Assembly (NCBI GenBank): GCA_016714025.1 | Contig: JADJOB010000001.1 | Span: 496,001 to 560,000 of the forward strand | DNA from: Saprospiraceae bacterium | Lineage (GTDB): Bacteria > Bacteroidota > Bacteroidia > Chitinophagales > Saprospiraceae | Direction of reading: 5' to 3' | Length of the DNA: 64,000 nt | Shown: piece by piece, positions 34,800 through 43,481 of the stretch | Numbering within the stretch: the first letter of the stretch is position 1 | Layout: each line of letters opens with the position of its first letter | Position numbers and translations under genes: made by a program | Notes under the pieces: model-generated | The model's input: only the letters and a program-made list of their open reading frames with translations | Database searches by the model: none | Told to the model about the DNA's origin: nothing

Positions 34800-36170
34800 C
34801 TAAAACTCATTGTCTGGGTTCTCTTTGAAAAAGGTAAAGAGGGAATCTTTGATTTTTGTATTGATTTTTCCCATCCAACTCAGTTCTTTAGACTGGTTTG
34901 CTTGGGGTTCCACTTCAGCAAATACCGGTTCGTCGTCTTCCTGCAGATCCATAATCTCTGCCGTAGTCTTGCGCTCGGGTATTTCTACCGGTAGATGTGG
35001 CGTAACCCTTTTTAGTGCATCCGACAATATCCCAATTGCGGTTGCATACGAGGGATGTGCATATTCCTGGTCAAACAATGAAATTTTATTTTCAAGTGGT
35101 TCTCCAATCCGGGTAGAAAGACCGGTTTGCAATTCCGCCAACAATTCAATATCTCTTAATTTTGATCCTCCACCTGTTAATACCATTCCGGCAATCAAAC
35201 TGTTTTCAAAACCACTTCGTCTGATTTCCCACATTACATATTCGAATAATTCCTCCACACGTGATTGTATGATTCGGGCTAAGTTTTTCTCTGAAATTTC
35301 TTTTGGTTCACGCCCCATGAGTCCGGGTATAGTAATCACGCGATTATCCACAATTTCATCAGCCAAGGCCGATCCAAAACGAACTTTTAATTTTTCAGCT
35401 TGCTCGGGCAACACACTGCATCCAACTTTTATATCTTTTGTAATTACATTGGATCCTAAAGGAATCACAGAAGTATAGCGAATAATTCCTTCAAGGTGAA
35501 TTGAAACTTCCGTAGTACCTCCACCCATATCGACCAATACAACTCCGCCTGCTTTTTCTTCTTTTGATAAAACAGCATCCGCAGTAGCCAAAGATTCCAA
35601 AATAAATCCAGAAACACTTAAGCCCGCTTTATCCACTGCACGCATTAAATTTTCCAAGGCATCTGAATTTGCTGTGATGATATGAAAATTTGATTCAAGA
35701 CGAGAACCCGACATTCCAATTGGGTCCATGCAAGGATCATTATGATCAACCAAAAATTCTTGTGGCAACACATGCAAAATTTTATCACCATGTGCCAAAG
35801 GAATTTTATACATATCCTGACTGAGCCGGTCAATGTCTTCTTGTGTTATCTCCTTTTTAGGATCGTCCCGATATAAAACACCCTGATGGTGCATACTTTT
35901 TATATGATCTCCTGCAATACCTACAAAAACTGTTTCAATCAATTGCTTTGACTTTTTCTCAGCAAGATCAATGGCATCTCCAATTGCTTTAGCAGTTTTA
36001 TCAATATTGGTTACAACTCCACGAACGACTCCATCACAGGGTGCTTTCCCAGAACCCAATATTTCCATTTTACCGAGGATGTTTTTCTTGCCGACAATTG
36101 CAAGCACTTTATTTGAACCGATGTTCAGTGCAACTACGATTTCAGGATTCGGATTGAGTATGGTTTCCAT
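34800..36170 (-). CDS. ftsA: cell division protein FtsA
   Basis: Actin-like ATPase that tethers FtsZ to the membrane. The 456-residue protein has phosphate-1 (VALNIGSNKVLAIVG), the SHS2/1C region (GVVRGVVTNIDKTAKAI), phosphate-2 (VVLVDMGGGTTEVS) and the adenosine motif (GMVLTGGGSKL). The C-terminal end (LSWMGKINTKIKDSLFTFF) is a plausible amphipathic membrane anchor. It starts 30 bp after ftsQ. Confidence 0.96.
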   Translation of the reverse strand: METILNPNPEIVVALNIGSNKVLAIVGKKNILGKMEILGSGKAPCDGVVRGVVTNIDKTAKAIGDAIDLAEKKSKQLIETVFVGIAGDHIKSMHHQGVLYRDDPKKEITQEDIDRLSQDMYKIPLAHGDKILHVLPQEFLVDHNDPCMDPIGMSGSRLESNFHIITANSDALENLMRAVDKAGLSVSGFILESLATADAVLSKEEKAGGVVLVDMGGGTTEVSIHLEGIIRYTSVIPLGSNVITKDIKVGCSVLPEQAEKLKVRFGSALADEIVDNRVITIPGLMGREPKEISEKNLARIIQSRVEELFEYVMWEIRRSGFENSLIAGMVLTGGGSKLRDIELLAELQTGLSTRIGEPLENKISLFDQEYAHPSYATAIGILSDALKRVTPHLPVEIPERKTTAEIMDLQEDDEPVFAEVEPQANQSKELSWMGKINTKIKDSLFTFFKENPDNEF

Positions 36171-36199
36171 AATACAAATTTTAATTTATTAATATTAGC

Positions 36200-36991
36200 T
36201 CAGCTCTCTTGCTGTAATTTTTTTCCAATAACTTGCCCTTTAAATTTAAGATTGACCAATTGGTAAACATTCCAACCTTGTCTGCCCATATTCTCTTTAT
36301 AGAATAATTTTAATCTCATCAATTTATCTTCAAGTATTTCTGAATTTCCAAGAAAAATCCGTTCATTTCCAATTTTTGGTATCAATGTAAATTCACCATT
36401 TTCATCCAAATAAATTTGCTCGATCAATGAATTTGCAAATGTGTCCTTCTTCAGTGCTTTCGCAACATCCAAAAGTCCTGAATAATAACTTCTTGTTTTT
36501 TTATCAAGCGATTTGCCAGGCACCACAGACAGATTGCCGGTTGCAACAATTACACGTGTGGTATACTTTAATGAAACTGGAATTTTATAACCCTCTTCAT
36601 CCAAATAAAATTGATTTCCCTGAATATCACTGATCCGAATAATTGGGTGTCGTTGATAAATATCTATATTTAAATGCTCTTTGCTGTCCAAATAAATATC
36701 AGATCTCTTTACCAAATCCTGACTATTAATAAATTCCTCCAACTTTACCAGATTTAAACTACGCACTGGCATTTTCCGAGGATCTTTTTTATAAAAATTA
36801 TATAACCAACTATAAACTTCCTTTGTTGAAATTAAAGTGTCTGCTGATGTTTCTGAAATAATTTGCACCCGAATTCCTTCAGATCGTTCATTTCTTTGTT
36901 TACGAATAGCCTGCATCCACAATGCAGCAATTGCTAACACGATGGTCAGGTTTACACAAATTATCAACAAGCCCTTTAATCTCCCATTCAT
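36200..36991 (-). CDS. ftsQ: cell division protein FtsQ/DivIB-like
   Basis: Bitopic divisome protein. The 263 residues include one membrane helix (about 8-28) and a periplasmic part with a POTRA-like region (ISTKEVYSWLY...LNLVKLEEFINSQDLV) and a beta domain (LDEEGYKIPVSLKYT, later VNLKFKGQVIGKK). Sequence identity in this family is low, but size, topology and position between murC and ftsA make the call firm. Its start overlaps the murC stop by 4 bp. Confidence 0.9.
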   Translation of the reverse strand: MNGRLKGLLIICVNLTIVLAIAALWMQAIRKQRNERSEGIRVQIISETSADTLISTKEVYSWLYNFYKKDPRKMPVRSLNLVKLEEFINSQDLVKRSDIYLDSKEHLNIDIYQRHPIIRISDIQGNQFYLDEEGYKIPVSLKYTTRVIVATGNLSVVPGKSLDKKTRSYYSGLLDVAKALKKDTFANSLIEQIYLDENGEFTLIPKIGNERIFLGNSEILEDKLMRLKLFYKENMGRQGWNVYQLVNLKFKGQVIGKKLQQES

Positions 36992-38367
36992 TGTAAATTA
37001 TTTATGGCTGCTTTCTCAAAAATTGCATGTTTAATTTCATTTTGCATCATATCCAGATCACCAGCACCCAATGTCATCACTACATCCAACTTAAGGGTGC
37101 GCAACAATTCCGGTAACTGTTTCTTTGTGGTTAAATATTTTGAATCTACTGTCAGCAGATTGTAAATGGTTTCAGAACTGATTCCTAAAATAGCCGGTTC
37201 TCTTGCCGGATACAATTCAACTAAAATCACCTGATCCAATTGACTTAAAACATGTGCAAATTCATGTAAAAAATCTCTGGTTCTGCTGTAAAGATGTGGC
37301 TGAAATATTCCTGTAATGTTTCTTCCAGGATAAATTGAACGACAGGCTTCTATTGCTGCTCTCAATTCTTCCGGATGATGTGCATAATCATCTATCAATA
37401 CAAGCCCATTTGATTCTTCAATCCACTCAAATCTTCTTTTAATGCCTTTAAAATTTTCAAGACTCATTCGAATGCTTTCCTGAGAAATCCCTAATTCCTC
37501 GGCCAGGGCAATTGCTGCAACTGCATTTCTAAGATTGTGATTTCCAGGCATTCGAAGGCGCAAGTTACTCATATTATAATTATTTCTAATATAATTAAAC
37601 AGCATCCACCCAGAATCAGTTCCAACTACTTCAAAACGATGATCAGATTGACCGGTTCCATAGGTTTTTATTCTTATGGATTGAAGTTGATTTCTAAATT
37701 GATCCTGAACTTGTTTTGGTATAGTATCACTTAAAAGCAGCAACCCATTTGGTTTGATTTTCCTTGCAAATTCCAGATACGTTTCAATCATTGCTTCATG
37801 TGTCCCATAAATATCAAGATGATCAGGATCCAATGATCCAATAACAGCAAGGTCAGGACTCAATTGTAAAAACGAGCGATCGTATTCATCTGCTTCTTCT
37901 ACCATCCAATCATCTCCTGTATCTAAATAATTTGATTGATAGTTAACCGCAATTCCTCCTAAAAATGCGGTCATAGGTGTGTTGGCACAATATATCAAAT
38001 GAGCTAATAAGCTACTCGTTGTGGTTTTTCCATGGGTTCCTGCGACAGCAATATTTTTATTTCCTGCTGTAATTTGCCCTAAAACCTGTGACCGCTTTAG
38101 ATAAGGAATGTTTCGCTCAAGAATCGTTTGGAATTCTTTTAAATCATTAGGCACTGCCGGTGTAAGTATTACCATATCCAATGATTGAGGTATTAAATCC
38201 GGTCGATCTTCATAATGAATCAACATGCCTTCCTGTTCCAATTGGCGTGTTAATTCTGTTTCTGTTTTGTCATAACCATAAATTACAACACCCCGCTGAT
38301 TAAAATAACGAGCCAGGGCACTCATGCCGATTCCACCAATTCCTATAAAATATAAATTTTTATACAA
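36988..38367 (-). CDS. murC: UDP-N-acetylmuramate--L-alanine ligase
   Basis: Adds L-Ala to UDP-MurNAc. The N-terminal Rossmann motif YFIGIGGIGMSALARYF, the ATP loop GTHGKTTTSS, the HPEELRAAIEA region and the C-terminal domain are all present. I place the start at the TTG at 38367, two bases after the murG stop, which gives a normal MurC N terminus (MYKNLYFIGIGG, 459 residues). An alternative TTG at 38403 would overlap murG by 35 bp. The gene overlaps ftsQ by 4 bp. Confidence 0.95.
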   Translation of the reverse strand: MYKNLYFIGIGGIGMSALARYFNQRGVVIYGYDKTETELTRQLEQEGMLIHYEDRPDLIPQSLDMVILTPAVPNDLKEFQTILERNIPYLKRSQVLGQITAGNKNIAVAGTHGKTTTSSLLAHLIYCANTPMTAFLGGIAVNYQSNYLDTGDDWMVEEADEYDRSFLQLSPDLAVIGSLDPDHLDIYGTHEAMIETYLEFARKIKPNGLLLLSDTIPKQVQDQFRNQLQSIRIKTYGTGQSDHRFEVVGTDSGWMLFNYIRNNYNMSNLRLRMPGNHNLRNAVAAIALAEELGISQESIRMSLENFKGIKRRFEWIEESNGLVLIDDYAHHPEELRAAIEACRSIYPGRNITGIFQPHLYSRTRDFLHEFAHVLSQLDQVILVELYPAREPAILGISSETIYNLLTVDSKYLTTKKQLPELLRTLKLDVVMTLGAGDLDMMQNEIKHAIFEKAAINNLQ

Positions 38368-38368
38368 A

Positions 38369-39460
38369 TTAAACCGCTTTAGAATCAACAATATATTTTG
38401 CAATCTCTTGAGCTGCCATAGGCTTACTGATATTCAAGAGTTGCTCACTCATTTGTTTTCTTTTTCCTGAATCTTCAGTTAAACTCACAATACCAGCCCA
38501 AAACTTATTTAACAAATCTGAATCCTCAATCATCAGCGCAGCTCCAGTTTCAACAAATGCCCGTGCATTCTTTCGTTGGTGATCTTCTGCAACATTAGGA
38601 GACGGGATTAAAATACAAGGTTTAGCTTGTACACTGAGTTCAGCAAGTGTTAAAGCTCCCGCACGAGATACCACGATGTCGCAAGCAGCATAAAATAAAT
38701 CCATTCGATCAATAAATGCCAATACATTTACTTGTTTGCAATTAGCAATCGGATGCTGTGCTATTTTATCTTTATACGATTCACCCGTTTGCCAAATCCA
38801 CTGAATGTCTGATCTCTTTAGTATTGATTCGTAACAATTCAACATGGCTTGATTGATAGCACCTGCACCTAAACTTCCACCCAAAACACCAATTGTTATT
38901 TTTTCAGGTACTAAATTGAAATGGATCAATCCTTCTGATTTATCTTTCACACGAATGAGATCTTTCCGTATTGGATTTCCTGTGAAAATAATTTTAGCAC
39001 CATCAAAATATTTATCCATACCGTTAAAGGCTACAAATATTTTAGATGCCGCTTTGGAAAGTAATTTATTTGTAATACCCGGGTATGAATTTTGTTCTTG
39101 AATCATTGTGGTAGTTCCAAGCCATGAGGCGATACGCAATACTGGTCCGCTGGCATAGCCACCCACTCCCAGAACTACATCGGGTTTAAAATTTTTAATT
39201 ATTTTAAAAGCCATCCACATGCTTTTTATTAAACGGTATCCAAATTTTAAATTTTCCAAGCTCAACTTCCTATTAAATCCACGAATTGGAAGTCCGATTA
39301 TTTTATATCCGGCTTCAGGTACTTTGGTCATTTCCAATTTCCCCAATGCCCCAACAAATAAAATATCCACTTCCGGATTTAAATATTTTACAGCATCCGC
39401 AATAGCAATTGCAGGAAATACATGTCCACCCGTACCACCTCCACTAATTAGCAACTTCAT
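38369..39460 (-). CDS. murG: UDP-N-acetylglucosamine transferase to lipid I
   Basis: Makes lipid II at the inner face of the membrane. Visible motifs are SGGGTGGHVFPAIAIAD near the N terminus, GGYASGPVL, IQEQNSYPGITNKLLS, GGSLGAGAINQ and the C-terminal LSVQAKPCILIPSPNVAEDHQ (split by one residue group). I use the ATG at 39460 (MKLLISGGG); this overlaps the ftsW end by 17 bp. Earlier in-frame starts (39472, 39511) lie deeper in ftsW. Confidence 0.95.
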   Translation of the reverse strand: MKLLISGGGTGGHVFPAIAIADAVKYLNPEVDILFVGALGKLEMTKVPEAGYKIIGLPIRGFNRKLSLENLKFGYRLIKSMWMAFKIIKNFKPDVVLGVGGYASGPVLRIASWLGTTTMIQEQNSYPGITNKLLSKAASKIFVAFNGMDKYFDGAKIIFTGNPIRKDLIRVKDKSEGLIHFNLVPEKITIGVLGGSLGAGAINQAMLNCYESILKRSDIQWIWQTGESYKDKIAQHPIANCKQVNVLAFIDRMDLFYAACDIVVSRAGALTLAELSVQAKPCILIPSPNVAEDHQRKNARAFVETGAALMIEDSDLLNKFWAGIVSLTEDSGKRKQMSEQLLNISKPMAAQEIAKYIVDSKAV

Positions 39461-40661
39461 TTTGAATTTCATTAAGCTCCTGATCCCGCCACATATATTC
39501 TGCTTTATCACTTGATTCAGATTCCAATTTCAAATTTTGAATATGTTTGCTAACACTTATAATCATTCCTAATGAGATACTTGTAAAAACCAGCGACGTT
39601 CCACCCATACTTATAAATGGTAATGGCAATCCCGTGACCGGAACCAATCCCAGTGCTACCGCAATATTTGCAAATGCCTGGGTCACCATATTAATTCCTA
39701 TCCCAATCGTAAGCAAAGCACCAAACGCTCGTGTGGTATTGCTAACAATTCCAACACAATGAAATAGCAATAAAAGATAAATTAAAATTACTCCGAATGC
39801 TCCAAGAATCAAACCCCATTCTTCACATATTATAGGATAGATAAAATCTGCGTATGAATAAGGAATAAAATTTCGCAGTAAACTTTTTCCAGGATTTGGC
39901 AACAGGATGTTCCCGTTTGCAATTGCAATTTTAGCTTGTTCGATTTGATAGTCATCTTCTGATCCATACCAGAATCGGGTAATTCTAGCAACCCAGGTTT
40001 CTGCTCTGGTTAAACCAGGAAACACGGTTTCTACCCACAATAAAATAACCAGCAACAAAATACCCAAGCCAGCCAGAATTAAAATATATTTCATATCAAT
40101 GCGGCCAACAAACATCATCCCTATAGATCCTGCAAATAAAACTGCAGCAGTACTTAAATTTGAAGGCGCTATGAGACCACACACAATAAGTATTGGTAAC
40201 ATAATAGGAACAAATGCAGATCTAAAACCTTTTATAACATCTTGTTTATCAGAAATAGAGCGGGCCAGATAGAGAATCAATGCCAATTTTGCTAAGTCAG
40301 AAACTTGAAACGTCATGTTGATGATGGGTATATTCAACCATCTTTTCGCATCATTTACATTAACCCCAATAAAAAAAGTAAGAATCAGCAATGCAATGGT
40401 TAAAATCAACAACACAGGTGCCCATCGATTAAATAACCGATAGTCAATTTTACTAAATAGCCAAATCATGGATAAGCCGACCAGGATAAAACTAACGTGT
40501 CTTCCAAGAAAAAAACTGGTGTTATCTGTATCATATTTTGTAATGCTTCCAGACGCACTAAATACTGCAACCAATGATATTGCTACCAGAAAAAAAATCA
40601 AAGTCCAGATAAAATTTGGACTTAATATTCTATTTTTTAATTCACTAATATCCAATGTCAT
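39444..40661 (-). CDS. ftsW: lipid II polymerase FtsW (SEDS family)
   Basis: Polytopic SEDS glycosyltransferase of the divisome, partner of FtsI. The 405-residue protein has about ten membrane helices. Motifs include the KRWLNIP region after helix 4, FQVSDLAKLALILYLA, and the C-terminal LVPVTGLPLPFISMGGTS block (split in two). Its start overlaps the murD stop by 4 bp. Confidence 0.95.
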   Translation of the reverse strand: MTLDISELKNRILSPNFIWTLIFFLVAISLVAVFSASGSITKYDTDNTSFFLGRHVSFILVGLSMIWLFSKIDYRLFNRWAPVLLILTIALLILTFFIGVNVNDAKRWLNIPIINMTFQVSDLAKLALILYLARSISDKQDVIKGFRSAFVPIMLPILIVCGLIAPSNLSTAAVLFAGSIGMMFVGRIDMKYILILAGLGILLLVILLWVETVFPGLTRAETWVARITRFWYGSEDDYQIEQAKIAIANGNILLPNPGKSLLRNFIPYSYADFIYPIICEEWGLILGAFGVILIYLLLLFHCVGIVSNTTRAFGALLTIGIGINMVTQAFANIAVALGLVPVTGLPLPFISMGGTSLVFTSISLGMIISVSKHIQNLKLESESSDKAEYMWRDQELNEIQNEVAN

Positions 40662-41971
40662 AATTGCAGAACTTTCAGTTTTCTAACAGCTTCTTTAAAT
40701 TGTGTACCTCTGTCTTCATAGTTTTTAAATAAATCAAAACTTGCGCAAGCAGGTGACAACAAGACTACATCTCCTTCCTGTGCGCACTCCATTGCATTTT
40801 TGACAGCATCTTCCAGGTTATGTGTGTCTCTAATCGTAGGAATTATCTTTCCAAATGCATCCAGTAACTTACGGTTATCTACTCCCATCGCAATTAATGA
40901 ACTTACTTTCTTCTTAACCAATGGCTCCAAGACGGTATAATCATTTCCTTTATCTTGACCTCCAGCGATCCATACCACCCGTTTTTTCATTGCATCCAAA
41001 GCCCAAAATACAGAATCAACATTGGTTGCTTTGCTATCATTAATAAAATCAACTCCATTTATAGAAACTACAAACTCCAGGCGATGTGGGTCATTCACAA
41101 AACTATCAATAGCTTCTTGAATGATTCCATCCGCAATATCTAAAAGCTTTGCTGCCTTAACCGCGCACAAGGCGTTAATTGCATTGTGTTTTCCCTTTAA
41201 ACTTGAACGGTTTAAATTTAAAATTGGCAAATTGTTTTCCAGCAAATCCTCAGAATCTGTTAATTCCGGAATACAGTTTAGTGTCTTTGCATTTGATGGA
41301 TGCAATAACAAATAATTTTTTATAGCTTCATCGTTTCCATATACAATAAAATGGTTTTTCGAATCCTGGTTTAAGGTGATTCTAAATTTGGAAGCTACAT
41401 ATTTTTCAAAACTATTCTGGTATCTGTCCAGATGATCCGGAGTAATATTTAACAGGACTGCTATATCCGGTTTAAATTTTTTAATACCGTCTAATTGAAA
41501 ACTGCTAAGTTCCAGAACAACAAATTCCCAGTTTTTCTGACTCAAGGCCCTTGCAAAAGAGTGCCCAACATTTCCTGCTTTGACTACATTTTTTCCTGCA
41601 GTAACCAATATGTGATATATCAGATTTGTAGTGGTCGTTTTTCCATTACTACCGGTTACACCAATGATAAATGCGTTACAATGGCGATAAGCAAATTCAA
41701 TTTCAGAAATGATTTCAACTCCATTTTTTGAAAAATGTTCAATGATTTCGGTCTGATCGGAAATTCCTGGACTTTTAACCACAAATTCTGGTGTAATCTC
41801 AAAAGCCATTTGGTGTCCTCCTTCTTCAAAATCTATTTCACTTGAAATTAATTCATTTTTAAACGAGTCCCGAATGAGATTTGCATCACTCACCAATGCG
41901 ATCATTCCTAACTTTTTTGCCAGCAATGCTGCTCCGATACCGCTTTCACCCGCTCCTATTATTAACAACAT
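40658..41971 (-). CDS. murD: UDP-N-acetylmuramoylalanine--D-glutamate ligase
   Basis: Adds D-Glu to UDP-MurNAc-L-Ala. The N-terminal GAGESGIGAALLAKKLG, the ATP loop GVTGSNGKTTTT, and NDSKATNVDSVFWALDA plus LSPACASFDLFKNYEDRG are characteristic of MurD. 437 residues is normal. It starts 3 bp after mraY ends. Confidence 0.96.
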   Translation of the reverse strand: MLLIIGAGESGIGAALLAKKLGMIALVSDANLIRDSFKNELISSEIDFEEGGHQMAFEITPEFVVKSPGISDQTEIIEHFSKNGVEIISEIEFAYRHCNAFIIGVTGSNGKTTTTNLIYHILVTAGKNVVKAGNVGHSFARALSQKNWEFVVLELSSFQLDGIKKFKPDIAVLLNITPDHLDRYQNSFEKYVASKFRITLNQDSKNHFIVYGNDEAIKNYLLLHPSNAKTLNCIPELTDSEDLLENNLPILNLNRSSLKGKHNAINALCAVKAAKLLDIADGIIQEAIDSFVNDPHRLEFVVSINGVDFINDSKATNVDSVFWALDAMKKRVVWIAGGQDKGNDYTVLEPLVKKKVSSLIAMGVDNRKLLDAFGKIIPTIRDTHNLEDAVKNAMECAQEGDVVLLSPACASFDLFKNYEDRGTQFKEAVRKLKVLQL

Positions 41972-41974
41972 GGC

Positions 41975-43231
41975 TTATCTGATTTTTAGTGTAATGATGG
42001 TAAGTACAGATAAGATTACAGTTATGATCCAGAATCTAACGGCAATAGTTGCTTCATGCATTCCCTTTTTTTGAAAATGATGATGTAATGGAGACATTAG
42101 AAAAATACGTTTACCTTCCCCATATTTTCTACGAGTATATTTAAAGTAGCTCACTTGCAAAACAACAGAAAGATTTTCTACGAAGAATACGCCACAGAAT
42201 AAGGGAATCAATAATTCCTTTCTAAGTAAAATTGCAAGTGCAGCAATGATGCCCCCAATTGCAAGGCTGCCTGTATCCCCCATAAAAACTTTTGCAGGAA
42301 ATGAATTATACCATAAAAACCCAATACATGAGCCAAGGAAAGCTGCAGAAAACACTACCAGTTCTCCACTATATGGCAGATAAAAAATGTTCAGATAATC
42401 TGCAACAATTGCATTTCCAGAAACATAAGCTAAAATGGCCAGCGTAATTGCAATGATTGCAGAAACACCCGTGGCTAATCCATCCAAACCATCTGTTAAA
42501 TTGGCTGCATTTGAAACTGCAGTAACAATAAATATCACTATAGGTATAAAAATAAGCCACATCCAAAGATGATTATTGTCTCCAAAAAATTCTGAAATCC
42601 AATAGTAATCAAAGCGATTCCCCTTCAGAAATGGAACATTTGTAAGTTGCGTTTTTACATAAACATATTCATGGGTCTGATTCCGAATAGCGTCCCATGT
42701 GGTAAACTCTTCTTCGACGGTGTATTTCATTTTTAAAGCTTCTGCTTTAGGCATTCTGACCAATACCTTCTCATGGTAAAGCATGACCAAAGCAATAACT
42801 AATCCACAAACAACCTGACCAAGAATTTTAAAAATGGCTTTTAAGCCTTCTTTATCTTTTAAAAATACTTTTATATAATCATCAGCAAATCCTATCAAAC
42901 CCATCCAGATTGTAGTGAATAACATGACCTGGATGTACACATTTTCTAATTTACACAAAAGCAAGCAAGGAATTAAAATAGCAAGGATAATAATAATACC
43001 GCCCATAGTTGGGGTACCCTCCTTTTGCTTTTGACCATCCAATCCAAGATCACGAACCGTTTCTCCTATTTGTAATTTTCTCAACAATCGGATGATCCGA
43101 TTACCAAAAACCATTGAAATTATAAGGGATAAAATTATTGCAAGACCAGCCCTAAAAGAAATATATTGAAAGAGCCTACCACCTGGAAGGTGAAATAATT
43201 TTTCTGTAAATTGAAATAAGTAATATAACAT
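41975..43231 (-). CDS. mraY: phospho-N-acetylmuramoyl-pentapeptide transferase
   Basis: Transfers the UDP-MurNAc-pentapeptide to undecaprenyl phosphate to make lipid I. The 418-residue multi-pass protein carries TPTMGGIIII, the catalytic region SNAANLTDGLDGLATG, KVFMGDTGSLAIGG and the end motif SPLHHHFQKKG. It is about 60 residues longer than the E. coli enzyme because of an insert (about 150-215, LKMKYTVEEEFTTWDAI...) typical of Bacteroidota. A 250-bp structured gap separates it from murE upstream, unlike the tight spacing elsewhere in the cluster. Confidence 0.96.
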   Translation of the reverse strand: MLYYLFQFTEKLFHLPGGRLFQYISFRAGLAIILSLIISMVFGNRIIRLLRKLQIGETVRDLGLDGQKQKEGTPTMGGIIIILAILIPCLLLCKLENVYIQVMLFTTIWMGLIGFADDYIKVFLKDKEGLKAIFKILGQVVCGLVIALVMLYHEKVLVRMPKAEALKMKYTVEEEFTTWDAIRNQTHEYVYVKTQLTNVPFLKGNRFDYYWISEFFGDNNHLWMWLIFIPIVIFIVTAVSNAANLTDGLDGLATGVSAIIAITLAILAYVSGNAIVADYLNIFYLPYSGELVVFSAAFLGSCIGFLWYNSFPAKVFMGDTGSLAIGGIIAALAILLRKELLIPLFCGVFFVENLSVVLQVSYFKYTRRKYGEGKRIFLMSPLHHHFQKKGMHEATIAVRFWIITVILSVLTIITLKIR

Positions 43232-43300
43232 TCCTTATTTATTAGTTTGGGATTTCCCAATATGCTATAAAAATTTTAATACCAATAAAATTTGAGGTTA

Positions 43301-43361
43301 AATTAAACGACAATTAATTCAGAAATGCCTTTTCTCATTTCAATACGACTGTCGTTTAATT
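43301..43361 (-). repeat. 12-bp inverted repeat in the murE-mraY gap
   Basis: AATTAAACGACA (43301-43312) and TGTCGTTTAATT (43350-43361) are perfect complements separated by 37 nt. It lies about 70 bp upstream of the mraY start on the transcribed strand. Confidence 0.75.
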
Positions 43362-43382
43362 CACCATTTGATCCCATTAAGA

Positions 43383-43440
43383 TTAACAGTACAGCAGGGA
43401 TCTGATCCCGTTGGTCACAATCACCTGCTGTATCTGTTAA
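43383..43440 (-). promoter_or_regulatory. large nested hairpin between murE and mraY
   Basis: TTAACAG plus TACAGCAGG (43383-43398) pairs with CCTGCTGTA plus CTGTTAA (43424-43440), 16 bp with one bulged base. Inside the loop GGGAT/ATCCC forms a second hairpin (43397-43409). It lies 40 bp after the murE stop. There is no U-run on the transcribed strand, so it looks like an RNA-processing or leader structure rather than a simple terminator. Confidence 0.6.
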
Positions 43441-43481
43441 AACCAACCTGAGAATGATAATAGAACCTACTCTATTTTCTT

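Noticed and set aside
34810..35478. Long plus-strand open frame (222 codons) inside ftsA
   Set aside because: It is the mirror of the ftsA reading frame, has no family motif, and lies wholly within a well-supported gene.
41975..43231. MraY insert of about 60 residues as a novel domain
   Set aside because: Long MraY proteins with this loop are usual in Bacteroidota, so it is lineage-typical and not a local oddity.
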